Shown here piece by piece: positions 51,965 through 60,184 of a stretch of DNA of 64,000 nucleotides. Below the pieces are notes generated by a model. The model saw only the letters and a list, made by a program, of their open reading frames with translations, ran no database searches and was not told the DNA's origin. The stretch is from NCBI GenBank assembly GCA_900467745.1, contig UBQW01000052.1, positions 1 through 64,000 of the forward strand, in the 5' to 3' direction. Both the position numbers and the translations under genes were made by a program. Positions within the stretch are counted from its first letter, which is position 1. Each line of letters starts with the position of its first letter. The DNA comes from Hyphomicrobiales bacterium (GTDB taxonomy: Bacteria > Pseudomonadota > Alphaproteobacteria > Rhizobiales > Rhizobiaceae).

Positions 51965-52606
51965 GCATTAGCTTTTCGGCACACTGAGCTCACCAAAGAA
52001 CGCACTTGTGAAAATTGTACTCTGGTTGGCCGATCGTCTTACCCATACGTCCGTCATGAGGTGGGAAATCACGGAAATGTGAAATACAACTAGCGGGGGA
52101 TTTTTATCCAATTACTCGACACATTGTGGAGTGATTGGGAGTGGCGCACGGCTTGATGCCCGCAGGTCGCCAGTATGATGATCCATTTTGGTTTGAGCGT
52201 TGTTTTGGTATCGCTTTATGGTTTAGATAAAATAAACCTTTGGAGGAATTTAGGAAAATACATAAAGTCAAAATATGTTTGAATATAAATGCGGAAATCT
52301 GGTGTCTAGATGATCTAGATTGTGTCAAATAATACTAAGCATAACTTTGATTAAGGGATTGCTGTTATTGATTTGTTTTGGCGATCTCGAAGTATGTTTC
52401 ATCATTTTCAATGATATATCGCCAACTATAGAACATATTTATCACCTCTTTGAGGGCGCTTTCGGTAGGGTTGTATGGCTGATCGCTTTAGGCGAGTGTC
52501 GTTGAAAAACCTCATCCGTCGGCAAAGTTTGGGTTTTGATCAGCAATCCCTTGCTCAACCTGCAATCTATGTCATGGTACAGCCTTGGACATGAGGGGTA
52601 ACAGAG
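51965..52606. other. AT-rich region without a supported gene
   Basis: About 640 bp. The part 52160-52480 is visibly far richer in A and T than the rest of the window. Short open frames exist on both strands but lack ribosome sites, family matches or normal codon use. A small palindrome (TCTAGATGATCTAGA, 52305-52319) is present. Its position next to a tRNA gene suggests acquired DNA. Confidence 0.6.
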
Positions 52607-52813
52607 ATGATCAATCTTCAGTCAGCTCGCAGTGACACCAACCACGACCAGCGTTTGCTCGATTGCCGCGCCGACGTGGAACCAGCGCTCCACCAGATTA
52701 TCCGTGAAGCGCAGAAGAACGGCTGGGCGGCGGCCGAGGTGGCCATGGCGATCGCCGATGCCGCCGATGATTACATTCTTCTGCTGGCAAACCGCAAAAC
52801 CACCGCGCACTGA
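52607..52813 (+). CDS. Small conserved soluble protein, unknown function
   Basis: 68 aa. The ATG is preceded by GAGGGG. The sequence is helical and acidic/alanine-rich (CRADVEPALHQIIREAQKN, AAAEVAMAIADAADDYILLLAN). Codon use is normal, unlike the AT-rich stretch before it. No family recognised, though the GWAAAEVAMAIADAA pattern is of a type seen in short rhizobial proteins. The 185 bp that follow, up to the tRNA, hold nothing I can support. Confidence 0.65.
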   Translation: MINLQSARSDTNHDQRLLDCRADVEPALHQIIREAQKNGWAAAEVAMAIADAADDYILLLANRKTTAH

Positions 52814-52998
52814 TCGTCTTTTTCCTTTGCTCATCCGACGTTTTCGCTCGTGCTCCCGTGTCATTATGCGAGAACACGGCGCGAAGACGCGGCCGGGCTG
52901 GTTGACGGTGCCGACGAAGCAGCTTAAAGCCTTCGAAACCTGATTTGGTGACACCCAAGCTGCGCGCATTTGCTGCCGGGCCATCAGATTGGTGCGCT

Positions 52999-53088
52999 GG
53001 ATGGGTGGCCGAGTGGTTTAAGGCAACGGTCTTGAAAACCGTCGTGCGGGGAACCGTACCGTGGGTTCGAATCCCACCCCATCCGCCA
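52999..53088 (+). tRNA. tRNA-Ser (anticodon TGA)
   Basis: 90 nt including an encoded CCA. Acceptor stem GGATGGG/CCCATCC, anticodon stem ACGGT/ACCGT with loop CTTGAAA (anticodon TGA at 53033-53035), long variable arm typical of serine tRNAs, and T arm GTGGG-TTCGAAT-CCCAC. It reads UCA codons. tRNA-Ser genes are common integration sites; no repeated 3' end was seen in the window. Confidence 0.97.
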
Positions 53089-53156
53089 TTTTCGGCAAAA
53101 TTATCGAACTAATTCACCTGAACGCGTTCAGCGCCAACATTCGCTGTGCGCCGCTC

Positions 53157-53173
53157 TTCAGGTGGCCGTCAGC
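53157..53173 (+). promoter_or_regulatory. Envelope-regulon direct repeat, copy 1
   Basis: TTCAGG-TGGCC-GTCAGC: two half-sites (T/G)TCAG(G/C) spaced 11 bp apart, 45 bp upstream of the first phosphatase start (53219). The same 17-bp pattern occurs at three more promoters in this locus. Confidence 0.6.
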
Positions 53174-53218
53174 CTCAACGATCAAACTCCCTGCGTACTT
53201 CGATCATTGAGGTTTGCA

Positions 53219-53803
53219 GTGAAGAGCTTTTTTGCCAATCGTGGAAAGATGTTGCGGTCGGTTGCCGCTGGTGTGCTTCTCGCCGGCGCGCTGTTCGGCG
53301 GCTATATCGGTTATCTGCAGCTGAGCGGGAACTTCCATCGCGTGGTCAGAGACCAGCTGTACCGCTCCGCGCAACTGTCCCCGGCACAGCTGGAGAAGCA
53401 TGTTCGCGACCACGGTATCAAGACGATCATCAATCTACGCGGCGAGAACGTGAACGCTCAGTGGTACAATGCGGAGATCGAGACGGCGCAACAGCTCGGC
53501 GTCGAACACATCGACTTTGCAATGTCGTCTGGAACCGTGCTTACGCCGGAGCGCGCCGATGAGCTCGTTGCGATCATGAAGGCCGCGCCGAAGCCGATCC
53601 TTATCCATTGCCAGAGCGGCGCCGATCGCACAGGCTTGGTATCGGTGATCTATAGCCAGCAGATCGCTGGTGTCAGGGAGGACGTCGCCGAGCGCCAGCT
53701 TTCCGTTCGCTACGGCCACGTCGCCATCCCGCACATTTCATCCGTCTATGCGATGGACGTCAGCTGGGACCGCCTGGAAACGCATTACGGCATCAAGGGC
53801 TGA
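53219..53803 (+). CDS. Periplasmic dual-specificity phosphatase-like protein, paralogue 1
   Basis: 194 aa from the GTG at 53219, after GAGG. An uncleaved-looking N-terminal helix (VAAGVLLAGALFGGYIGYLQL) points to a periplasmic location. The Cys-phosphatase loop is HCQSGADRTG with Cys131 and Arg137 (CX5R), and the general acid is probably an Asp in the preceding loop. Related enzymes dephosphorylate proteins or lipids (for example PTPMT1, a phosphatidylglycerophosphate phosphatase). The neighbouring EptA points to a lipid or lipid A substrate, which is inference. It has a clear paralogue at 55832-56485. Confidence 0.85.
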   Translation: MKSFFANRGKMLRSVAAGVLLAGALFGGYIGYLQLSGNFHRVVRDQLYRSAQLSPAQLEKHVRDHGIKTIINLRGENVNAQWYNAEIETAQQLGVEHIDFAMSSGTVLTPERADELVAIMKAAPKPILIHCQSGADRTGLVSVIYSQQIAGVREDVAERQLSVRYGHVAIPHISSVYAMDVSWDRLETHYGIKG

Positions 53804-53833
53804 GGCGCGAATAGCTGTGGGCTGAGACCCGCT

Positions 53834-53850
53834 TTCAGGCTTGTGTCAGC
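53834..53850 (+). promoter_or_regulatory. Envelope-regulon direct repeat, copy 2
   Basis: TTCAGG-CTTGT-GTCAGC, 86 bp upstream of the first eptA start (53937). 11-bp spaced half-sites as in the other copies. A small hairpin (ATCCCG/CGGGAT, 53861-53883) lies between it and the gene. Confidence 0.65.
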
Positions 53851-53936
53851 AAAGACAGGCATCCCGTCAACGATAGGCGGGATTTGGCCATCGTTTTCCG
53901 ATGGGGTCCCGCAGCATGTATTGCGGAGACACCGAA

Positions 53937-55616
53937 TTGAACGACAGTAAATCCCGAGGCGCGTCGCGCTTCTTTCGACCTGAAATCGGAAGCGTGACGC
54001 TCTGCCTCCTGACGACCGCCTATCTGCTGATCGTCACAAACCGCACCTTCTGGTCGAAGGCATTTGGATATTTTGCCGCGGATCGTTTCGGTTTCACGAT
54101 CTTCGTGATCGGCATCGCTGCGGCGAGCATGGGTGTTGTCACCTTCTTTTCCGCGAAATACATCACCAAGCCCTTCCTGATCTTCTTCGTGATCGCGGCA
54201 TCGGCCGCTTCCTGGTTCACCGATTCCTTCGGTGTGATCGTCGACAAGGAGATGATCCGCAATGCGGCGGTGTCGACCGGCGCCGAAGCCGGGCACCTGG
54301 TTACGCCTCGTTTTGCCATGCACATACTGCTGACGGGCATCATTCCGTCGCTGCTGATCCTCTGGGTTCGTATTCGTCACCAGCCGATTCTAAAGAAGCT
54401 CGCGCACAACACGGCGGTCATCCTGGCATGCGCTGCGGTCTTTGCAGCGATTGGGATTGGCGACTATCGCACCTTCGCCGGCGTCGGGCGCGCCCACAAG
54501 GATCTGCTCGACACGCTCAATCCCTTCGTTCCGATCACCAGTGCTCTTCGCTTCGCGATCTCCTCCGGCCAGGATGCAAACATCGTCGCACAGCCGCTGG
54601 GCACGGACGCCCATCGCATCAACACCGCCGGCACGACGAAGCCGCGCGTGCTGATTGTCGTCGCAGGCGAAACGGCGCGCGCGCAGGACTTCTCGCTTGG
54701 TGGCTATGAGCGCGACACCAATCCGGAGCTGGCCAAGCAGAACGTCGTTTATTTCCCCAACACCAGCAGCTGCGGAACTGCGACGGCCATCTCGATCCCA
54801 TGTCTGTTCTCGGTCTATCCGAGAACGGCCTATACGCATCGCAAGGCACTCGAGACGGAGAACGTTCTCGACGTCCTCGGCCATGCCAACGTATCCGTAT
54901 CCTGGCTCGACAATGATACCGGCAGCTACCATGTCACCGACCGGGTACCGTATCAGTTCCTTCCCGATACCGCCGATCCCCGTTTCTGCAAGGATGGCGA
55001 ATGCCTGGATGCGATCTTGCTCGACAAGATGGATGCGTGGCTGGACCAGGTGAAAGGCGATAGCGTGCTTGTGCTGCACCAGCTCGGCAGCCACGGCCCG
55101 GCATATTACGCTCGCTACCCGGAAGAATACCGTCGCTTCCAGCCGGATTGCCGCGCCAACGATTTTGGAAGCTGCTCGCCGGAAGAAATCCGCAACGCCT
55201 ACGACAACACCATCCTTTATACGGATCACATCGTGTCGGCGGTGATCGACAAGATGAAGCAGCGTGCGGACAAGATGGCGGCGTCCGTCGTCTACTTTTC
55301 CGACCACGGCGAATCCCTTGGCGAGAATGGTCTTTATCTGCACGGCACGCCTTATGTCGTTGCTCCCATCCAGCAAACGCACGTGCCCTTCGTGGTCTGG
55401 TTGTCCGATGATCTGCAGGCCTCTGCCGGCTATGACACGGCGTGCCTTGCCGCAAACGCCAACAAGCCGACCTCGCACGACAATGTCTTCCATAGCGTGC
55501 TCGGTCTGATGGATGTCTCCACGAAGGTCTACGATCCCGCGCTGGATGTCTTCTCCGGTTGCCGCAAGGCCGCTGCACACGTCGCCAGCGCGAACGTGTC
55601 GGCTGGCGTGAACTGA
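53937..55616 (+). CDS. eptA: Lipid A phosphoethanolamine transferase, EptA family, paralogue 1
   Basis: 559 aa from the TTG at 53937, chosen because GGAG lies 8 nt upstream and because the product then aligns at its first residue with paralogue 2 (both reach RPxIGSVTL after 13 residues). Five N-terminal membrane helices (to about 200), then a periplasmic sulfatase-like domain with VAGETARAQDFSLGGY (metal-binding Glu), SSCGTATAISIPCLFS (Thr nucleophile) and SDHGESLGENGLYLHG (zinc Asp/His). It transfers phosphoethanolamine from phosphatidylethanolamine to lipid A, lowering negative charge. A 17-bp regulatory motif lies 86 bp upstream; a terminator follows. Confidence 0.93.
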   Translation: MNDSKSRGASRFFRPEIGSVTLCLLTTAYLLIVTNRTFWSKAFGYFAADRFGFTIFVIGIAAASMGVVTFFSAKYITKPFLIFFVIAASAASWFTDSFGVIVDKEMIRNAAVSTGAEAGHLVTPRFAMHILLTGIIPSLLILWVRIRHQPILKKLAHNTAVILACAAVFAAIGIGDYRTFAGVGRAHKDLLDTLNPFVPITSALRFAISSGQDANIVAQPLGTDAHRINTAGTTKPRVLIVVAGETARAQDFSLGGYERDTNPELAKQNVVYFPNTSSCGTATAISIPCLFSVYPRTAYTHRKALETENVLDVLGHANVSVSWLDNDTGSYHVTDRVPYQFLPDTADPRFCKDGECLDAILLDKMDAWLDQVKGDSVLVLHQLGSHGPAYYARYPEEYRRFQPDCRANDFGSCSPEEIRNAYDNTILYTDHIVSAVIDKMKQRADKMAASVVYFSDHGESLGENGLYLHGTPYVVAPIQQTHVPFVVWLSDDLQASAGYDTACLAANANKPTSHDNVFHSVLGLMDVSTKVYDPALDVFSGCRKAAAHVASANVSAGVN

Positions 55617-55631
55617 TAGCAGATATGAAAC

Positions 55632-55669
55632 AGAGGAGGCCGCGGCGCTCGCTCCGACCTCCTCTTTTT
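55632..55669 (+). terminator. Intrinsic terminator of eptA paralogue 1
   Basis: 8-bp stem AGAGGAGG/CCTCCTCT with a long inner loop that can pair further, ending in five T residues. Confidence 0.75.
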
Positions 55670-55767
55670 CGCAGAAGGAATGTAGTCGGCTATCGTCCAC
55701 TGATCGTCGAGCGTTTGCCGGACGCAGGCGTGAGTAGAGTCCACTGTCGCAATATTGTCATTCTCGC

Positions 55768-55784
55768 TTCAGGCTAGTGTCAGC
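55768..55784 (+). promoter_or_regulatory. Envelope-regulon direct repeat, copy 3
   Basis: TTCAGG-CTAGT-GTCAGC, 47 bp upstream of the second phosphatase start, almost the same distance as copy 1 from its phosphatase gene. Confidence 0.65.
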
Positions 55785-55831
55785 AGCGCCCAGCATAGAG
55801 TGTATCTCTCGATTGTTTCTTGGAGATACTC

Positions 55832-56485
55832 TTGCTCGCACTGAAACGACTTCGCATTCCACGTGCGGCTAAGGTTGCTGGCGGCCTTGTTCTTTTCGCT
55901 GGTCTGACGCTCGGTGGATACGCCGGCTATCTCCAATTGACCGGGAATTTTCACACCGTCATAGCCGGGCAACTTTATCGCTCCGCCCAGCCGTCGCCGT
56001 CCCAGCTCGAGCGCTATATTCGCGACAACGGCATCAAGACCGTCATCAACCTGCGCGGCAATTCCGGCTACGCGAAGTGGTGGTCGGAGGAGGTCGCGGT
56101 ATCGGAGCGGCTGGGTGTCGAACATGTCGATTTCCCGATGTCGGCTTCAAAAATCCTGACCGCCGAAAAGGCTGATCGTCTCGTTGCCATCATGCGCGAC
56201 GCGCCGAAGCCTATCCTGATCCATTGTCTCTCCGGCGCCGACCGGACGGGCCTGGCATCGGTGCTCTACAGCCAGCAGATCGCCAATGTCACGGAGGACG
56301 TCGCCGAACGTCAGCTGTCCTTCGCCTTCGGCCATGTCGGCATCCCGCATCTGTCATCCGCCTATGCGATGGATCGAAGCTGGAGCAATTTCGAAAAGCG
56401 CCACGGGCTCGATAAGGCTGAGCAGGCTCTACCGGTCCGCGACGCTCAACTCGAGAGCGATCCGGTCAAAGGCGGCGCTGGTTAG
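55832..56485 (+). CDS. Periplasmic dual-specificity phosphatase-like protein, paralogue 2
   Basis: 217 aa from the TTG at 55832, which has GGAG 6 nt upstream; a TTG at 55820 would add four residues. N-terminal membrane helix (VAGGLVLFAGLTLGGYAGYLQL), then the same fold as paralogue 1. Catalytic loop HCLSGADRTG with Cys132. Shared stretches such as YSQQIA, EDVAERQLS and YAMD show that the two genes arose by duplication. The receiver protein follows after 20 bp, so the two are cotranscribed. Confidence 0.85.
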   Translation: MLALKRLRIPRAAKVAGGLVLFAGLTLGGYAGYLQLTGNFHTVIAGQLYRSAQPSPSQLERYIRDNGIKTVINLRGNSGYAKWWSEEVAVSERLGVEHVDFPMSASKILTAEKADRLVAIMRDAPKPILIHCLSGADRTGLASVLYSQQIANVTEDVAERQLSFAFGHVGIPHLSSAYAMDRSWSNFEKRHGLDKAEQALPVRDAQLESDPVKGGAG

Positions 56486-56505
56486 GCGTCGAAGGACGAG
56501 CCATC

Positions 56506-56874
56506 ATGAATGTCCTGCTGGTGGAAGATAATGCGGTGCTCGGCGATGCCGTCTGCGACCACGTCAGCGCCCACGGACATTCGGTCGAATGGTGCCTGAC
56601 GCTTGCGGATGCGACGCGCGCTGCCGACAGCGGTGAGTATGGCCTCGTCCTGCTCGATCTGCGCCTTCCCGACGGAAATGGCCTGTCGCTGCTTCGCCGG
56701 TTGCGTGGCCGCAGCAACAATGTGCCGATCATCATTCTGACCGCGCACGATCAGGTATCCGACCAGATAGAGGGCTTCAACTGCGGTGCCACGGATTATC
56801 TGGTCAAGCCGTTCGGCCTGCCGGATCTCGACCGCCGTATGCAGGCAGTGACCCGCGCGCAACGCGCCAACTGA
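56506..56874 (+). CDS. Single-domain response regulator (receiver only)
   Basis: 122 aa, a complete CheY-like receiver: acidic pair in LLVEDNA, phospho-acceptor Asp51 in LLDLRLPDG, Thr in ILTAHDQ and Lys in VKPFGLPDL. It most resembles the receiver of OmpR/PmrA-type regulators (KPFGLPDLDRRMQAVTRAQ) but stops where the DNA-binding domain would begin. No histidine kinase is adjacent. Probably a phosphate sink or a truncated PmrA-like regulator. It follows phosphatase 2 by 20 bp and converges with eptA paralogue 2. Confidence 0.9.
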   Translation: MNVLLVEDNAVLGDAVCDHVSAHGHSVEWCLTLADATRAADSGEYGLVLLDLRLPDGNGLSLLRRLRGRSNNVPIIILTAHDQVSDQIEGFNCGATDYLVKPFGLPDLDRRMQAVTRAQRAN

Positions 56875-56890
56875 ACGGCGCTTTGACTGA

Positions 56891-58540
56891 TCAAACCCCT
56901 TTGCGAGGCATGCAGCCGGCGAACACGTCGAGTTTCGCATCATAGGCGCTCGTCGTGACGTTCATCATTCCCAGAACGCTGTGAAAGAGGTTGTCGTGTG
57001 AGGTCGGCCGCGCGCGCTGCCGCGCCACGCATGCCATGTCCACGCCCATCGATTTCCGGAAGTCCGGGTCGAGCCACACGAGGAACGGCACATGCGTCTG
57101 TTCCTCTGGTGCGAAGATGTAGGGCGTCCCGTGCAGATAGAGACCGTTTTCGCCAAGCGATTCGCCATGGTCTGACATGTAGATCATCCCGGCCGCGATC
57201 TTGTCGCTGCGGGCCTTCAGCCTGTTGATAATATCGGACAGGAAATGATCAGTGTAGAGAATGGTGTTGTCGTAGGCGTTGAGGATATCGGCATCCTTGC
57301 AATTGCCAAGCTCGGCCGTCTGGCATTCGGGCGTGAACTTCCGAAACGCCGCGGGATATCGCAGATAATAGGCTGGCCCATGGCTGCCGATCTGGTGAAG
57401 CACCAGAACGCTGTCCTTCTTCACATTGGCCAGCCATTCGTCGAACTTGTCGAGAAAGATCCCATCCTGGCATTCGCCGCCGCTGCAGTAGCGAGCGTCT
57501 GTGGACTTTGCTAGGTCGATATAGGTGATCCGATCGGCAACGCCCTTGCTGCCCGTGTTGTTGTCGAACCATGCCGTGTCGATGCCTGCATGGGCGAGCA
57601 CATCCATCAGCCCCTCGTTAGCGAGGCCCTTGGCATGATCGAAGTTGTCCCGAGTGAACTGGGAAAACATGCAGGGGATCGACGTCGCGGTCGCCGTGCC
57701 GCAGCTCGTGGCATTCGGGAAATAGACGATGTCCTGCTTCTCAAGTTCCGGATTGGTGTCGCGATGATAGCCGCCGAGCGAGAAATTCATCGCGCGCGCG
57801 GTTTCTCCTGCGACGATGATCGTCACCCGAGGCTTAGTCGTCGTGCCCGCGGGCGTCGCGACCTTCGCATCCAGTCCAAGCGGTGCGACCACCAGTCTGG
57901 CCTCTTCTCCCGTCTGGACGAAGTACTTCGCGGTGCTGACGATCGGGACGATGGGGTTGAGGCTCTTCAACATATCGCGATGCTGCCGGATGGCCGCCGT
58001 ATAGGTTTTCGAATAGGTGAGGGCCGCAACGGCAAAGACCGCTAAACAGGCTATGACGGTCAGGCTGTTCCACAGCAGCTTTTGCAGGATCGGGCGATGA
58101 ACCACGCGCACCCATAGGACCAGCGCGATAGGGATAACGCCGTATAAGAGAGCGTGCAGCAGTAGACCGGGCGTGATCAGATGTTGCGCCTCCGCCGGCG
58201 TCGTCTGCATCGCGTTACGGATCATGTCGCTGTCGAGGATGACGCCGAAGGAATCGGTGAACCACGCCGCCATCGCCGCCGCGATGATCAGGAAGATCAG
58301 CACCGGCTTGATTACATATTTTGCCGAAAACAGCGTAATGGCGCCGATGAACAGCATGGCGATCGCGATATAGAGTGCGACAACGGCACCCGGCTCGAAG
58401 CCGAGATAGGCATGCACCTTCTTCCAGAAGGTGAAATTGGTGAACAGGACGAGATAAAGGCCGACGATGGCGGACAGGGTCACGCTGCCGATGCGTGGAC
58501 GCGCCAGCAGGGATTTACGCACGTCGCTTTTCTCTGTCAT
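56891..58540 (-). CDS. eptA: Lipid A phosphoethanolamine transferase, EptA family, paralogue 2
   Basis: 549 aa from the ATG at 58540; the open frame runs further but the start aligns with paralogue 1. Five membrane helices, then the periplasmic domain with VAGETARAMNFSLGGY, TSCGTATATSIPCMFS, and SDHGESLGENGLYLHG, all conserved as in paralogue 1. Motif copy 4 lies 82 bp upstream. It is in inverted orientation relative to paralogue 1, so the locus has been duplicated and rearranged. The two may act on different lipid A positions or other targets. Confidence 0.93.
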   Translation of the reverse strand: MTEKSDVRKSLLARPRIGSVTLSAIVGLYLVLFTNFTFWKKVHAYLGFEPGAVVALYIAIAMLFIGAITLFSAKYVIKPVLIFLIIAAAMAAWFTDSFGVILDSDMIRNAMQTTPAEAQHLITPGLLLHALLYGVIPIALVLWVRVVHRPILQKLLWNSLTVIACLAVFAVAALTYSKTYTAAIRQHRDMLKSLNPIVPIVSTAKYFVQTGEEARLVVAPLGLDAKVATPAGTTTKPRVTIIVAGETARAMNFSLGGYHRDTNPELEKQDIVYFPNATSCGTATATSIPCMFSQFTRDNFDHAKGLANEGLMDVLAHAGIDTAWFDNNTGSKGVADRITYIDLAKSTDARYCSGGECQDGIFLDKFDEWLANVKKDSVLVLHQIGSHGPAYYLRYPAAFRKFTPECQTAELGNCKDADILNAYDNTILYTDHFLSDIINRLKARSDKIAAGMIYMSDHGESLGENGLYLHGTPYIFAPEEQTHVPFLVWLDPDFRKSMGVDMACVARQRARPTSHDNLFHSVLGMMNVTTSAYDAKLDVFAGCMPRKGV

Positions 58541-58622
58541 GCCGATACGTCTCAAGATCGCTTGCACATCGCGGCGGCTTGGCCGACCACGTCCTGCCTC
58601 CGGCCCGTAAGTGCTGCACAAC

Positions 58623-58639
58623 CCTGACATCAGCCTGAA
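58623..58639 (-). promoter_or_regulatory. Envelope-regulon direct repeat, copy 4
   Basis: On the minus strand TTCAGG-CTGAT-GTCAGG, 82 bp upstream of eptA paralogue 2, matching the distance of copy 2 from eptA paralogue 1. It is within the 292-bp divergent region shared with the ATP-grasp operon. Confidence 0.6.
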
Positions 58640-58832
58640 TCTCCAACACAATCGTGATGGCGTCGGCGCGTATGCGGCGACAAGCGACCGGCGGTCACGG
58701 CGTCTGGCGCCGAGATGTGGTCCACTCAAAACAGCAAGGCCCACGCAAGCCACCGGGCACACAAGTGAGCTCGAATATTTGCAAACCGGTGATAGCGCGG
58801 CGAGTCACGCCGCAGTCGATCAAGCCGGTTCA

Positions 58833-60149
58833 ATGGAGTTGATGCCCGTGAAAACTGCCGCCGCCCAGATCCACGAATTTGAAGACCTGCACGTGATCGC
58901 TGGCAAGGCGGCGATCGTTCGCACGGTCTATGAGGGCAAGGACATTTCGCCCTATTGGGATGCGCTGATGGCGCGGGTATCCGCCGACGTCTCCGATGCG
59001 GGCGCCTTCATGGACCTCGCGATCATCCTGCAAACCCTCGGCAAGAGCCAGGAAGCCGCCATCACCCAGAAGGGCGCGCTGGAGATGAGCCGTAACTACC
59101 ATATTCGCAACGGCAGCGGCGCTGGCCTTCGCGTCCTCGTGATCGCCACCCGCGGTGATTTCATGGCCAATACGCCGATCGAATTTCTGCTGGAGAGCTC
59201 CAATGCGAACATCTTTCTTCACTACGTCGATGAGCTGACGCCGCACCTGAACGATGTGCCCGAGCATGACGTGGCCTTCGTCGCCGTGGGCGAGTCGCCC
59301 GAAAATCTGGCCGTGCTGGAAAACCTCGAGCATCTGCTGACAAGCTGGACCGGCCCGATCGTAAACAATGCGCCGCGCCGGGTCATCGATCTGTCGCGCG
59401 AGGGCGTGGCCGAAGCCTTCCGCAACGAACCCGCTATCCTTGCTCCGTTGACGACGCGGATTGCCCGGCAGACGCTTGTTGATCTCTCAGCGGAATTGCT
59501 CTCGATCAACTTGATCGACGGACTGACATCCTTCCCGATCATCCTTCGCCCGATCGGCACCCACGCCGGTCACGGAATGGAAAAGATCGGCTCTGCCGAT
59601 GCGATTGCCGCTTATCTCACCAGGCGCCCGGAAGCCGAGTTCTACATTGCTCCCTTCGTCGACTACAGCGACGACGACGGAAAGTTTCGCAAGCAGCGCA
59701 TCGCGGTCATCGATGGCAAGCCCTATGCGAGCCACCTGGCGATCTCCGATCACTGGATGGTGCACTACCTCAGCGCCGGGATGGCGGAGCATGCCGAGCG
59801 GCGGCTGGAGGAGGCGTCGTGGATGGCGAATTTCGAGGCTGATTTCGCCGTGCGGCACGCCGACGCGTTTGCAGCGCTGCACCGCCGCCTTGGCCTGGAC
59901 TACTTCGCGATCGATTGCGCCGAGTTGTCGGACGGTCGCCTGCTGTTGTTTGAAGCAGACGTGGCGATGATCGTCCATTCGATGGATTCCGAGACCGTCT
60001 TTCCCTACAAAAAGCAGTCGATGGCAACCCTGTTTGCCGCATTCGAAGATGCGCTGGCCAGCCGCACGCGGGACGGTAAGCCTCTGCGAGGCCAGCAGGC
60101 ACATGGCTCCAATCAGGCAGGTGTCGTGTCGCTTGTAGAAGCGCTGTGA
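58833..60149 (+). CDS. ATP-grasp ligase-like protein with N-terminal helical region
   Basis: 438 aa from the ATG at 58833; GTG at 58848 fits the GGAG (58835-58838) better and would remove five residues. Residues about 1-100 are helical with a TPR-like part (MDLAIILQTLGKSQEAAI). A middle domain (about 105-220) has GLRVLVIATRGDFMANTPI. The C-terminal half is an ATP-grasp fold: PIILRPIGTHAGHGMEKI (ATP-binding loop), AEFYIAPFVDY, and the metal-binding DYFAIDCAELSDGRLLLFEAD. ATP-grasp enzymes join a carboxylate to an amine or thiol. First gene of a three-gene operon with two PLP enzymes. No known pathway recognised. Confidence 0.78.
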   Translation: MELMPVKTAAAQIHEFEDLHVIAGKAAIVRTVYEGKDISPYWDALMARVSADVSDAGAFMDLAIILQTLGKSQEAAITQKGALEMSRNYHIRNGSGAGLRVLVIATRGDFMANTPIEFLLESSNANIFLHYVDELTPHLNDVPEHDVAFVAVGESPENLAVLENLEHLLTSWTGPIVNNAPRRVIDLSREGVAEAFRNEPAILAPLTTRIARQTLVDLSAELLSINLIDGLTSFPIILRPIGTHAGHGMEKIGSADAIAAYLTRRPEAEFYIAPFVDYSDDDGKFRKQRIAVIDGKPYASHLAISDHWMVHYLSAGMAEHAERRLEEASWMANFEADFAVRHADAFAALHRRLGLDYFAIDCAELSDGRLLLFEADVAMIVHSMDSETVFPYKKQSMATLFAAFEDALASRTRDGKPLRGQQAHGSNQAGVVSLVEAL

Positions 60150-60184
60150 TCGCAGCTTCGAGGGCCTCCAGATCCGGAGACAAC

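Noticed and set aside
52104..52328. 74-codon minus-strand frame in the AT-rich region
   Set aside because: No ribosome site; composition follows the AT-rich background rather than coding bias.
52320..52505. 61-codon frame in the AT-rich region
   Set aside because: Starts at TTG without a ribosome site and has no family match.
52999..53088. tRNA-Ser as an attachment site for an island
   Set aside because: No repeat of the tRNA 3' end and no integrase gene in the window.
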